From Bacillota bacterium (GTDB lineage: Bacteria > Bacillota > Clostridia > Lachnospirales > Lachnospiraceae): a stretch of DNA of 64,000 nucleotides. The notes beneath the pieces are model-generated. The model did not search any database, had not been told where the DNA came from, and was given only the letters and a program-made list of their open reading frames with translations. The position numbers were made by a program, and so were the translations under genes. Shown here piece after piece: positions 55,481 through 64,000 of this stretch. The stretch spans positions 1 through 64,000 of the forward strand of contig JAEZZO010000070.1 of the NCBI GenBank assembly GCA_023418475.1, in the 5' to 3' direction. The stretch's first letter is position 1. Each line of letters opens with the position of its first letter.

Positions 55481-55658
55481 TATTTACCTCATTCCTGCGC
55501 GGTTTTTGCGCATCTCTAATATTTGGAGAAGAAACTTGTGATAAACCACTATTGTGATTATTGCGGGCTTTTTCTATGCGAGCTCTTTTCTCCATACCTT
55601 TTCTTTATACTTACATTTCAAGCTGCCGGCGGCTGCTTGTCATTTTTATTTCATAGGC

Positions 55659-56810
55659 TCAATTATCAGCTAGTGCCTGTTCCAGGTCAGATAGTAAATC
55701 GTCGATATGCTCAATTCCAACGGATAACCGGATCAAGGTACGGTTAATTCCCTTTGCCTCACGTTCTGCTTCGGGGACATCAGCATGTGTCTGCAGCATA
55801 GGATAAGTAATTAAGCTTTCGACACCGCCCAGACTCTCCGCATAGCTTATGAGCCGGACTCTGTTTAGCAGATTTATTGCCGTTTGCTCAGTATCCACAT
55901 GGAAGGAGATCATACTTCCAAAACCGGAGGCTTGTCTCTTATTAATTTCGTATCCGGGATGAGAAGTCAGTCCAATATAATAAACCGCTTTTACTTTATT
56001 ATGCTTTTCGAGCCACTGTGCAAGGACAAGAGCATTTTTCTGCTGATATTCCATGCGAAGAGGAAGCGTTTTAACACCGCGAAGGATTAACCAACTGTCA
56101 AAGGGAGACAGGCCCGCACCCGTAGTCTTTACCATATAGCGAAGCTTTTCCGCTAATTCTTCTGTTGCAGTAACTAGAAAACCGGCAAGGGTATCATTGT
56201 GTCCGCCAAGAAATTTAGTACCGCTATGAAGCACAATATTCGCTCCCAGCAGCAGCGGGTTTTGGAAATAAGGAGAAAGAAAGGTATTGTCCACAATTAA
56301 CAGCAGATTATGTTGTTTTGCAATAGCAGCAATGGCAGGAAGGTCAGTAACATTCATCATAGGATTGGTGGGTGTTTCAACAAAGATAGCCTTTGTATTT
56401 GGTTGGATGGATTTTTCCACCTGACTTAAGTTAAAGGTGTTGACATATTCAATCAGAAGACCGTTCTTCACATTGATATGATCGAAGATACGGATAGTAC
56501 CGCCATATAGATCTTCGGAGGCTATTATATGATCACCGGGAGAAAATAACTCCATCAGGGCATTCACAGCCGCCATGCCGGAATTAAAAGCGATTGCTGC
56601 ATTTCCGTGTTCCAGGGAAGCCACAACCTTCTCTAATTGCTCACGGGTAGGATTCTGTGAACGGGAATAGTCATAACCGGTGCTGTTGCCGACACTGGGA
56701 TGGGCGAACGTCGCTGTCTGATAAATAGGAAAACTGATGGCACCGGTAGTATCAAATTCTCTTTTTTCATTATCACCATGTAAACATCGTGTATTTAATT
56801 GTAAACTCAT
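55659..56810 (-). CDS. Cys/Met metabolism PLP enzyme (cystathionine gamma-synthase/lyase family)
   Basis: 383 residues, minus strand, with gaaagaggg before the ATG at 56810. The blocks YDYSRSQNPTREQLE, ETPTNPMMNVTDL, HSGTKFLGGHND (PLP lysine) and SLGGVESLITYPMLQTHAD are those of the MetB/MetC/CGL family. The SYAESLGGVESL block and general layout fit cystathionine gamma-synthase or O-acetylhomoserine-type gamma-synthase better than methionine gamma-lyase, but the reaction cannot be fixed from sequence. It lies 178 bases upstream of the PatB/MalY gene on the same strand. Confidence 0.9.
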   Translation of the reverse strand: MSLQLNTRCLHGDNEKREFDTTGAISFPIYQTATFAHPSVGNSTGYDYSRSQNPTREQLEKVVASLEHGNAAIAFNSGMAAVNALMELFSPGDHIIASEDLYGGTIRIFDHINVKNGLLIEYVNTFNLSQVEKSIQPNTKAIFVETPTNPMMNVTDLPAIAAIAKQHNLLLIVDNTFLSPYFQNPLLLGANIVLHSGTKFLGGHNDTLAGFLVTATEELAEKLRYMVKTTGAGLSPFDSWLILRGVKTLPLRMEYQQKNALVLAQWLEKHNKVKAVYYIGLTSHPGYEINKRQASGFGSMISFHVDTEQTAINLLNRVRLISYAESLGGVESLITYPMLQTHADVPEAEREAKGINRTLIRLSVGIEHIDDLLSDLEQALADN

Positions 56811-56997
56811 GTCATACCCTCTTTCAAATTAATCGGAGTTTTTGCTTGAAAATAAAATGAATAAATGATTTAATTATACTATTCATATCAATAATATAGG
56901 AATGTATGAATTATATTATAAATGGAATTAGTTTTCAAGTATATTATTCAGAAATAGCGGGAGATTTATTTATATCTGGTTCGATGGAGGGGTAAGA

Positions 56998-58494
56998 ATG
57001 GAGAGTATTTCAAAACTGGATTATCTTATGAAATCACTGAATATATCAGGAAAAGCATTGGCTGAATACATTCAAGTAGATAAAACAACGGTAAGCAAAT
57101 GGAGAAATAATCAGAGAAAACTGAACTATGAAAGCAATATTACAAGAAATTTATCTGAATTTTTACTGAATAGCGATGCGGAACGAAAACGGCAGATTAT
57201 TACAGATATTCTTAGAACATACAAACCAGGGTTATCCATTCAAAGCCCGGAACAGCAAATTGATCTGTTATGCTTATGGCTAACGGAGGAAAAAATTGAG
57301 CCGAAGGAGAATTATAACCTGTCGGGCAGCAGGATTTTTACACCAAAGTACGGCTATAATACCAGCGTAAGTATATTCCTGGGGGAGAGGGGAATTGACG
57401 AAGCACTTCAATATTATATGAAATACCTTATGAAAACAGCACCAGGCAAGACAATGTACTTAATTGACTATTCGGGTATCAATTGGACGAACGGAGATGA
57501 AAGTACGGACAGGCAAGTAAGAATTAATGCCTGCATGGATTTGTTCCGGCCGGTTCTTGAATATGGACATAAGTTCATCATCGTTGATTGTGATACGGAT
57601 ATCTACCGCCCATACAGAGCGATATTCCGATGGATGGAGCTTTATCTGATGGACGGTGTGGAGGTCTGGAGTCATTCCAGGTTATATGATGAACAATATC
57701 ATTATACGACATTTGTTGTGAAAGATGAGATAGCATTACAATGTATTTCAAATGACGATTTTCCAGATAAGCATCATGGTATGCTATATAAAAACAAAGA
57801 AACAGTAGAATTTCTTACAAACAGTGCTCAGGCCATCTTAAAAAAATCTAAAAAATTAATTGATACGATACCCTCTCAAAATGCATTGACCCTAATCGAA
57901 ACTGTAGAACAGCATGTGAAACCGAAAAATCTGATTTATATGATTAATCTTTCCCTGACACTGCATTATATTGCAGAGGATCTGCTTGAACTGATCCTTA
58001 AGGATAACCATGTTAATCCTGCAAAGATAGAAGAATGCTTGCTAATTAACAGGAAATTCAAGAAGATCCGGAAAAGATGCAGATGTATTTCTATCTTTGA
58101 TTTAGATGTTTTGGAACAAATGGCTTCACAATGTAGAATAATGGATGATAACTTGTCTGAAATCTGCAGAAAGAAGATATTTATTACAAAAGAGCATTGG
58201 CATAGAATGATACAATCTATCATGATAACAGAAGTGATGGAAAACTCTCCGATGATATTCACTTCCTTTCAATATTTAAGCTATATACCGGAAAATCTCA
58301 GCATTTTGGTTCAGGAAAATTGCTTTGCAGCTGCCTGGAATGTTGTAAAATATAAAAAAAGGATGTATTGCGTACATCCTAATGTGATTTCCGGGTTTTA
58401 CAGGTATATGGACGATATCTGGCATATGATTCCTCGGATTTGCAAGGATATATCCTGGCGTAACAAGCAATTAGAACGATTTATCGAAAATTGA
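56998..58494 (+). CDS. HTH (XRE-type) regulator with large uncharacterised C-terminal region
   Basis: 498 residues; gatggaggggtaag precedes ATG 56998. The first 60 residues are a helix-turn-helix (LNISGKALAEYIQVDKTTVSKWR). The rest is mixed helical, without a family I recognise. It contains IIVDCDTDIYRPYRAIFRW and several Cys pairs late on (RKRCRCISIF). It is divergent from the sulfur amino-acid genes across a 187-base AT-rich gap and may regulate them. Proteins of this general form (XRE domain plus long helical tail) are common in Lachnospiraceae but poorly understood. Confidence 0.75.
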   Translation: MESISKLDYLMKSLNISGKALAEYIQVDKTTVSKWRNNQRKLNYESNITRNLSEFLLNSDAERKRQIITDILRTYKPGLSIQSPEQQIDLLCLWLTEEKIEPKENYNLSGSRIFTPKYGYNTSVSIFLGERGIDEALQYYMKYLMKTAPGKTMYLIDYSGINWTNGDESTDRQVRINACMDLFRPVLEYGHKFIIVDCDTDIYRPYRAIFRWMELYLMDGVEVWSHSRLYDEQYHYTTFVVKDEIALQCISNDDFPDKHHGMLYKNKETVEFLTNSAQAILKKSKKLIDTIPSQNALTLIETVEQHVKPKNLIYMINLSLTLHYIAEDLLELILKDNHVNPAKIEECLLINRKFKKIRKRCRCISIFDLDVLEQMASQCRIMDDNLSEICRKKIFITKEHWHRMIQSIMITEVMENSPMIFTSFQYLSYIPENLSILVQENCFAAAWNVVKYKKRMYCVHPNVISGFYRYMDDIWHMIPRICKDISWRNKQLERFIEN

Positions 58495-58578
58495 AGAGGC
58501 AAGAACAATTTATTGAAAATTGAAGAGGCAAGATACGAAAAGGGAGCCAGTGGTCATTCACAGTCCAGTTAAATTCAG

Positions 58579-58671
58579 TTGCTATGCATTCGGTAAGTAC
58601 TTCTTAATCAGAGCCGTTTTCTTAGTTGCATTACAATTTTCGTATTTACTTCTTTAATGAAAAACGGCTCT
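58579..58671 (-). repeat. Hairpin plus dispersed motif, second copy
   Basis: The minus strand carries an agagccgttttt/aaaacggctct hairpin (about 58610-58671) followed within 14 bases by cttaccgaatgcatagcaa (58579-58597), the same order as at 8793-8850. The hairpin overlaps the 3' end of the reductase gene. Confidence 0.55.
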
Positions 58672-59847
58672 CCAGCCATTTTCAAAGCTCGTCTCAAATT
58701 CTGCCCGGATTAATTTATGCCGTCTTAGCGCACATCCGAAATCATCCTTAAACAGAATGCAGGCATTACAGGATATACAGCCGGAGTTGTTGCCTTTTCC
58801 CTTCAGCCAGCGGTTGGGTAAATCCGGTTCGCAGATAAGGGGCCTGGACATTGACAGAAAATCTGCCGCACCCTGTATCAGAATGTTTTCCATATGTTCG
58901 ATATTTCTATGCCCGCCAACCAATATCAGAGGAACAGGTAATCTCAGATTTTTAACATAATCATAATAATAAGACTGTTTATCAGGGGTATCAATATGTG
59001 TCCGGGACTCGGGAATGGGAACCGGAAGAAAGCCGAGTTCTTCTTTCGTCCGTGAAAGGCAATCCCAGATTCCGCCACTGACCTCTATTGCGTCGACACC
59101 GGTACTTGCGATTTCGATAGCAAGCTCTGAAAAATTATCCTTAGTTATGCCATCAGCTACATGGTCATCACAGTTTATTTTAATAAGTATCGGAAAGTCA
59201 CCTACTGTTTCTCTTGCGGCAGAGACAATTTCGCGAATGATAGAGACTCTGTTTTTCAACTCGCCGCCATAACTGTCCATTCGCTTGTTTGTGTATGGTG
59301 AAAGAAAGGAACTTAATAAGTAGCCATGTGCAGCATGCAGCTGAACACCGTCAAAGCCAGCTTGCTTTGTTCTTAAAATAGCTGCAGAGAAGTCATTTAT
59401 CATATTGTGTATTTCTTCGGGTAACATTTCTCTGGCTTTTTTTTCTAAAATTGGTGAAGCTACAGCACTTGGTCCGATGCATTCGGCGGCTGTATTTTCA
59501 TGATCAATTTGTCTTCCAGGGTGACATAACTGAGCAATAATACGGCAATCAGGTTCCGCTTTATGAACTGTATCAGCTAACCTAGCAATCTCAGCTGTCA
59601 GAGTATCATCATAAATGCACATCTGACCCTTTGTACCAATTCCTCTTGGTGAGATTGCCATCAGGCCGGTAATAATCATTCCGATACCACCCTTTGCTAA
59701 ATCATGGTAGAGAGTAAGCTCTTTTGCAGTAATGGTACCATTTTCGCCGGCTTGATAATCACAGGTTGCTGATCTGACTAGTCTGTTTTTTAGAGTGAGA
59801 TTTCCAATTCTGCCTTCTGAATATATCTTATAATTCGACCTTTCCAT
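58654..59847 (-). CDS. Old yellow enzyme-family NADH:flavin oxidoreductase
   Basis: 397 residues on minus, from ATG 59847; an in-frame TTG at 59871 is possible. The TIM-barrel blocks are IGNLTLKNRLVRSAT, GGIGMIITG, AQLCHPGRQ, GFDGVQLHAAHGYLLSSFLSP and YGGELKNR, with VGGHR in place of the usual C-terminal phosphate loop. It ends in a Cys cluster, GCISCNACI...GCALR, suggesting a 4Fe-4S cluster like that in DCR/BaiCD proteins. However, it lacks their C-terminal FAD/NADH domain. It probably reduces an enoate or similar small molecule. Its link to sulfur metabolism is only positional. Confidence 0.88.
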   Translation of the reverse strand: MERSNYKIYSEGRIGNLTLKNRLVRSATCDYQAGENGTITAKELTLYHDLAKGGIGMIITGLMAISPRGIGTKGQMCIYDDTLTAEIARLADTVHKAEPDCRIIAQLCHPGRQIDHENTAAECIGPSAVASPILEKKAREMLPEEIHNMINDFSAAILRTKQAGFDGVQLHAAHGYLLSSFLSPYTNKRMDSYGGELKNRVSIIREIVSAARETVGDFPILIKINCDDHVADGITKDNFSELAIEIASTGVDAIEVSGGIWDCLSRTKEELGFLPVPIPESRTHIDTPDKQSYYYDYVKNLRLPVPLILVGGHRNIEHMENILIQGAADFLSMSRPLICEPDLPNRWLKGKGNNSGCISCNACILFKDDFGCALRRHKLIRAEFETSFENGWRAVFH

Positions 59848-60047
59848 AATGTTATAATTCCTTCTCCCCAAAATCTTTGATTAATGGTAAATAAATATAA
59901 ATAGAATATTTATTAGTATAAATTCTGATTATTAATAAGTCAATCAATTACAAAAGATTGACATAAAGTAGGCAATAGTAAGTTTGTTTCCTTTATTTCA
60001 GGGCTAAAATTGACAATGTATTGGCACATTTGGAAAGCGCTGAATAC

Positions 60048-60076
60048 TTGACAATTAATGGGTATGAGAATATAAT
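60048..60076 (+). promoter_or_regulatory. Consensus sigma-A promoter of the metNIQ operon
   Basis: TTGACA at 60048-60053 and TATAAT at 60071-60076, both perfect, 17 bases apart. The leader of about 70 bases has a small atatacat/atgtatat hairpin but none of the conserved SAM-riboswitch or T-box blocks. A second TTGACA near 60010 has no matching -10. Confidence 0.85.
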
Positions 60077-60151
60077 CTCCATATACATACTTATCATATA
60101 TGAAATGTATATAATAAAGAAAAGGGAACAAATAATTCGGTGAAGCTAGCT

Positions 60152-60895
60152 ATGATTAAGTTGCTAAATATCAACAAAAAATTCGAAACATCAACGGGTA
60201 CATTAAATGCGGTAGACGATGTCTCAATTCAGGTAAATAAGGGTGAAATCTATGGAATTATCGGTTTCAGCGGGGCTGGAAAATCTACTTTGCTTAGATG
60301 TATCAATCTGCTGGAAAGACCCGATACAGGCAAAGTACTTGTAGATGGTGAGGACCTGATGCTGCTTCCCAGAAAGCAGCTTTTGAAAAAAAGACAGGAA
60401 GTGGGGATGATTTTTCAGCATTATAATCTATTAGGAAATGCTACCGTTTACGAGAATGTGGCTTTTCCTTTGGAACTGTCCAAAATATCCGGGCAGGAAA
60501 GAAAGAAACGTATTTTAAATAGCCTAGACATCGTTGATTTATCTGAGAAGACAAAGGATTATCCGGCAACCTTAAGCGGTGGCCAAAAGCAGAGGGTATC
60601 AATTGCCAGAGCGATTGCGATGCATCCTAAAATACTATTATGTGATGAACCTACTTCAGCCCTGGACCCGCAGACGACGGATAGTATTTTAAATTATTTA
60701 AAACGGTTGAATGAGGATATGGGAATTACCGTTGTTCTTGTAACGCATGAAATGGAGGCAGCACGTATGGTATGCGGATGTGTTAGTGTTATGGAAAGAG
60801 GGAAACTAATTGAAACAATTGATATGAAGGATGAAAATGCGGTACCTCAGTCCAGGATTGCTAAATATCTATTCAACAATGGAGAGGGAATATGA
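60152..60895 (+). CDS. metN: Methionine ABC transporter ATPase, short form
   Basis: 247 residues from ATG 60152 (cggtgaag upstream); GTG 60140 adds four residues. Walker A GFSGAGKST at 38-46, signature LSGGQKQRVSIARA, Walker B LLCDEPTSALDPQ, H-loop VTHEME. The order and partners fit MetN. Typical MetN is about 340 residues with a C-terminal NIL/ACT-like domain that senses methionine. Here the protein stops after the ATPase, so feedback inhibition by methionine is likely absent. ATGA overlap with the permease gene. Confidence 0.88.
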   Translation: MIKLLNINKKFETSTGTLNAVDDVSIQVNKGEIYGIIGFSGAGKSTLLRCINLLERPDTGKVLVDGEDLMLLPRKQLLKKRQEVGMIFQHYNLLGNATVYENVAFPLELSKISGQERKKRILNSLDIVDLSEKTKDYPATLSGGQKQRVSIARAIAMHPKILLCDEPTSALDPQTTDSILNYLKRLNEDMGITVVLVTHEMEAARMVCGCVSVMERGKLIETIDMKDENAVPQSRIAKYLFNNGEGI

Positions 60896-61557
60896 TGAAT
60901 AATGTAATACAATTACTGCCGGATATTGGGAAGGCCCTGGGACAGACATTTTATATGATGATATTTACGCTTGGTATCGCTGCGGTTCTTGGAATACCGC
61001 TTGGAACAATACTTTATATCATCAGACCTGGTTCCATTCTGCAGAGGCCGAAATTGTACATAGTTCTGGATATGATTGTGAATATTGTCCGCTCTTTTCC
61101 CTTTCTGATCCTGATGATTGCAATTATTCCATTTACACGCCTGATTGTAGGGACAGCACTTGGAACTACAGCAGTCATAGTACCTCTTTCCATCAGTGCA
61201 ATACCCGATTTTGCCAGACAGGTGGAACAGGTTCTCATGGAAGTAAATCATGGTGTAATTGAAATGGCAGACGCGATGGGAGCGAATACTTTTCAGATTA
61301 TATGGAAGGTTCTCTACCGGGAAGCAAGGTCTGGTATGGCGAATGCGGCTACGATTATCAGTGTAAGCTTTTTGTCATATTCGACGGTGGCGGGGCTTGT
61401 CGGAGGCGGAGGAATAGGAGATTTTGCAATTCGATATGGCTATTACAGGTATCAGACTGACGTGATGATTTATACGGTTATCCTCATTATTATCATTGTT
61501 CAGGTAATACAGACGATTGGCAGAATTGCTGTTAAAAAACTGGATAAACGGTATTAG
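60892..61557 (+). CDS. metI: Methionine ABC transporter permease
   Basis: 221 residues with five or six helices and the coupling loop EMADAMGANTFQIIWKVLYRE, followed by TIISVSFLSYSTVAGLVGGGG, as in MetI. ATG 60892 overlaps the ATPase stop by four bases with ggagaggg upstream, so translation is coupled. Confidence 0.93.
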   Translation: MMNNVIQLLPDIGKALGQTFYMMIFTLGIAAVLGIPLGTILYIIRPGSILQRPKLYIVLDMIVNIVRSFPFLILMIAIIPFTRLIVGTALGTTAVIVPLSISAIPDFARQVEQVLMEVNHGVIEMADAMGANTFQIIWKVLYREARSGMANAATIISVSFLSYSTVAGLVGGGGIGDFAIRYGYYRYQTDVMIYTVILIIIIVQVIQTIGRIAVKKLDKRY

Positions 61558-61626
61558 TGCAGCCAGTGCAACAGTATAGGAGTTAGGTAGATGCGCAAAA
61601 AGAGGCGCAGAAAGGTGGACTATAAA

Positions 61627-62451
61627 ATGAAACGTAAAATAAGAATAGGATGTTCCTTAGTAATGATTACCGTGCTTTTACTGACATTATTATCCGGCTG
61701 TAAAAAGAAAACAGAGGATGATAAGGTGATAACGTTTGCTGCGGCAAACTTAAAGCTTTATGAGGACACCACCAAGGTACTGGCACAGGAGGTAGAAAAG
61801 CTTGGCTATAAACTCGATTATAAGTTTTTGTCCGATAATACGGAGTTGAATGAAGCAGTTGAAAATGGAGATGCATTTGCTAATTATCATCAGCATACGG
61901 CATATCTTAAGGAATTTAATAAATCCAAGGGTACTCATCTCGTTGCAGCCTTTGAAGCATTCACTGACCGTGCAGGTATTTTTTCAAAGAAATATAAAAA
62001 TATAAAGGATCTGCCGGATGGAGCCAATATCAGTATTCCGGTTGATACCGGCAATAATTTCAGAACCTTTGCCATGCTTTCGGATGCTGGTCTTATTAAG
62101 CTAAAGGATGGTGTGGATATTGCCAGTGTTACTCAAAAAGATATTGTGGATAATCCGCACAAATATACCTTTACAGAGGTTGATTATACAATGCTTTCCA
62201 GAGCGATAGAGGATGCAGATGCAGGTTTTTTGTATGCAACGGTTGCTGCCGAAATTGGACTGGACTATAACAAAGATTCACTTTTAAAGGAAAGTGAAAA
62301 ACTTCAGTCAACAGATATTATTGCGGTACGTGAGGAGAATAAAGACAGTGAGAAAGTTAAAATTCTGAAACAGGCATACCAGTCAGATGCAATGAAGAAG
62401 GCGCTGCTGGATGCCTATCAGGGAGAAGAAATTCTTCTTCCTGCATGGTAG
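61627..62451 (+). CDS. metQ: Methionine-binding lipoprotein
   Basis: 274 residues from ATG 61627 (aaaggtgg nine bases upstream). Signal peptide ending in lipobox LSGC. The NlpA/MetQ fold shows ANLKLYEDTTKVLAQEVEKL at the start and the characteristic NAVENGDAFANYHQH-type block (here NEAVENGDAFANYHQHTAYL). Then FSKKYKNIKDLPDGANISIP and a C-terminal SDAMKKALLDAYQGE. It delivers methionine or a similar sulfur amino acid to MetI/MetN. Confidence 0.93.
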   Translation: MKRKIRIGCSLVMITVLLLTLLSGCKKKTEDDKVITFAAANLKLYEDTTKVLAQEVEKLGYKLDYKFLSDNTELNEAVENGDAFANYHQHTAYLKEFNKSKGTHLVAAFEAFTDRAGIFSKKYKNIKDLPDGANISIPVDTGNNFRTFAMLSDAGLIKLKDGVDIASVTQKDIVDNPHKYTFTEVDYTMLSRAIEDADAGFLYATVAAEIGLDYNKDSLLKESEKLQSTDIIAVREENKDSEKVKILKQAYQSDAMKKALLDAYQGEEILLPAW

Positions 62452-62466
62452 AGGGGGATAATTTTG

Positions 62467-63411
62467 ATGGCAAAATATATGAATAGTCTGGTAGATTTGA
62501 TTGGGAACACACCGTTGCTCGAACTGAAACGGTATAGCAGTGACAAAAATTTAAAAGCTAAACTGGTTGCAAAGCTGGAGTATTTTAATCCGGCAGGAAG
62601 TGTAAAGGACAGAATAGGCTATTCAATGATTAAGGATGCTGAGGAGAAAGGGCTGATTAATAAAGATACCGTAATTATAGAGCCTACCAGCGGAAATACC
62701 GGTGTTGCGCTTGCGTTTGTAGCAGCGGCAAAAGGATATAAAGTAATTCTTACAATGCCGGAAACGATGAGCGTGGAGCGACGAAATATGCTTAGGGCTT
62801 ATGGGGCAGAAATTGTACTGACACCGGGAAGTGAAGGTATGCCTGGTGCAATAAGAAAAGCCGAAGAAATAGCAGCTCAACTGCCGGATACCTATATCCC
62901 GCAGCAGTTTCGCAACCCGGCCAATCCTCAGATACACAGGGATACCACAGCCGAAGAAATATGGCGTGATACGGAGGGAGAGGTGGACCTGTTTGTAGGC
63001 GGTGTAGGAAGCGGAGGTACTATTACAGGGGTGGGCGAGGCTTTGAAAGGAAAGAAGCCTTCCATTAAAATAATTGCTGTGGAACCGAGTGCGTCTCCGG
63101 TTTTATCCGGAGGTGCACCAGGAAGTCACCGGATACAGGGGCTTGGTGCAGGATTTGTGCCTGAAGTGCTCAACCTTCAGGTGATTGATGAAATATTCCA
63201 GGTAAAGAATGAGGAAGCCTTTGATACGTCCAGAGAATTGGCGCAAAGGGAAGGACTTCTTGTTGGTATATCCTCAGGGGCAGCAGCTTTTGCCGCGACA
63301 CAGCTTGCGAAAAGAGAAGAAAACAGGGGAAAAACAATAGTGGTACTTCTACCAGATACGGGAGAGAGGTATTTATCGACAGGACTATTTGACAATCCAT
63401 ACAAGAAATGA
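62467..63411 (+). CDS. cysK: Cysteine synthase (O-acetylserine sulfhydrylase)
   Basis: 314 residues from ATG 62467. The PLP lysine is Lys47 in NPAGSVKDR, with EPTSGNTGVALA (substrate loop) and GVGSGGTITGVGE (phosphate loop), then GLGAGFVPEVLN and LLVGISSGAA. Length and blocks match CysK. It would make cysteine from O-acetylserine and sulfide. It lies 16 bases after metQ, so uptake of sulfur amino acids and cysteine synthesis share an operon. Confidence 0.94.
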   Translation: MAKYMNSLVDLIGNTPLLELKRYSSDKNLKAKLVAKLEYFNPAGSVKDRIGYSMIKDAEEKGLINKDTVIIEPTSGNTGVALAFVAAAKGYKVILTMPETMSVERRNMLRAYGAEIVLTPGSEGMPGAIRKAEEIAAQLPDTYIPQQFRNPANPQIHRDTTAEEIWRDTEGEVDLFVGGVGSGGTITGVGEALKGKKPSIKIIAVEPSASPVLSGGAPGSHRIQGLGAGFVPEVLNLQVIDEIFQVKNEEAFDTSRELAQREGLLVGISSGAAAFAATQLAKREENRGKTIVVLLPDTGERYLSTGLFDNPYKK

Positions 63412-63495
63412 GATGAAAGCATGAGTTATTCAGAAGAAAAAATAAAAACAGCGGTAATTACCAATATTGCGTGATGAGGAGAAGGGGGGCTCAAA

Positions 63496-64000
63496 ATGGC
63501 TAGTTCGAGAGATATTGTTGCGCAGGCTTTTGAACGGAAGCAGCCGGAACGTATCCCTGCCGGTATCTGTCTTGGAGGAAGCTGGCCAATCTTCGTGGAA
63601 GGAAGGTCACTTAAGGAGTTGTTGACAGATGCTAAGGAAACAGCAGAGATTTTCTTCCGCGTGAATGATAGGGTGGATGCTGACTTTGTAACAGTCGGAA
63701 CAGGGGCAACAGCATTTTTAATTGAGGCACTGGGCGGAGAAATACGGTTTAGCAGCAATGGAGCACCGGAGATTTTAAGCTGCCTTGTGGAGAAGGAAGA
63801 GGATATTGATAAGCTCGATATTGCGAAGGCATTGGTAGCTCCTAAGCTGGTATGGCTTAGGGAGGTAGCCGCTGGGGTGATAAGACTTAATAAGGGAAAC
63901 AGAAGTATTTTCGTAAGCGGCAGGGCACCTTTTACACTGGCTGGTCAACTATACGGACTGGAAAATTTATCAAAGGCTCTATATAAGAACAGGAAGTTGG
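63496..64000 (+). CDS. Uroporphyrinogen decarboxylase-family methyltransferase, 5' part, cut by window end
   Basis: The frame from ATG 63496 (ggagaaggggggctc upstream) stays open for 168 codons to the edge. It starts SSRDIVAQAFERKQPERIPAG and has AIFFRVNDRVDADFVTVG-like block (EIFFRVNDRVDADFV), then FVSGRAPFTLAGQLYG. These match the UroD/MtaA family, mostly corrinoid-linked methyltransferases in anaerobes. It may therefore move a methyl group from a methylated thiol or amine; the cysteine/methionine neighbours fit a thiol, but this is inference. The same frame upstream (63421-63474) holds a 17-codon ORF ending in two stops. Confidence 0.75.
   Translation, partial: MASSRDIVAQAFERKQPERIPAGICLGGSWPIFVEGRSLKELLTDAKETAEIFFRVNDRVDADFVTVGTGATAFLIEALGGEIRFSSNGAPEILSCLVEKEEDIDKLDIAKALVAPKLVWLREVAAGVIRLNKGNRSIFVSGRAPFTLAGQLYGLENLSKALYKNRKL

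Noticed and set aside
56811..56997. SAM riboswitch or T-box upstream of the transsulfuration gene
   Set aside because: The gap on the minus strand is AT-rich and lacks the conserved blocks of either; nothing comparable is seen in the metNIQ leader.
63421..63500. Selenocysteine at the TGA before the UroD-type gene
   Set aside because: Two TGA codons in tandem followed by a strong ribosome binding site and ATG indicate ordinary termination and a new start.

Overview
The window is an AT-rich, low-GC Gram-positive chromosome segment. It has strong GGAGG ribosome binding sites, many lipoproteins with Gram-positive-style lipoboxes, YesM/YesN-type two-component systems, several AraC regulators and carbohydrate ABC transporters. 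Gene style and protein families point to an anaerobic gut-type or plant-degrading Clostridia, most likely Lachnospiraceae. That assignment is inference from style; no rRNA is present to confirm it.

Layout. 0-4.7 kb: the 3' end of an IS200/IS605-superfamily-like element with a structured RNA, inserted in a nitroreductase gene, then an iron-sulfur epoxyqueuosine-reductase-like protein, a GNAT acetyltransferase, a small P-loop kinase, a decayed fragment of an AAA ATPase gene and an AraC regulator. 4.9-9.9 kb: a GH95-like glycosidase, the intact AAA ATPase of which the earlier fragment is a relic, tRNA-Pro(CGG) and a second GNAT. 10-26.3 kb: two very small ORFs, then four tandem paralogous ~755-residue lipoproteins (Asp-box/propeller-like N-terminal region fused to a solute-binding domain), a MalF/MalG-type permease pair, a long coiled-coil HlyD-type adaptor, a membrane protein and a secreted protein. 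No ATPase is encoded there.

26.6-48.5 kb: a sulfated-glycan catabolic locus with six Cys-type sulfatases, a YesM/YesN two-component system, a ribose-type ABC importer (ATPase, permease, binding lipoprotein, second permease), a TauE/SafE-family exporter, an anaerobic sulfatase-maturating radical SAM enzyme and a GH43-like glycosidase. None of the sulfatases or glycosidases has a visible signal peptide. The simplest model is import of sulfated oligosaccharides, desulfation and hydrolysis in the cytoplasm, and export of the released sulfur anion.

48.9-54.2 kb: an ABC-2 efflux system (ATPase plus two permeases) with a NarL-type response regulator. Its histidine kinase gene is broken by one in-frame stop. 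54.3-64 kb: a sulfur amino-acid region with a PatB/MalY-type C-S lyase and a cystathionine-synthase-family enzyme on the minus strand, a divergent HTH regulator, an old-yellow-enzyme-type reductase, MetNIQ, cysteine synthase and the start of a uroporphyrinogen-decarboxylase-family methyltransferase cut by the window edge.

The most unusual signal is a dispersed intergenic element built around the core CTTTTGAC. In two places it forms ~21-bp inverted arms around a ~60-nt loop, and the arm sequences differ between copies while pairing is kept. Copies or half-copies lie upstream of six transcription units in the carbohydrate and sulfatase regions.
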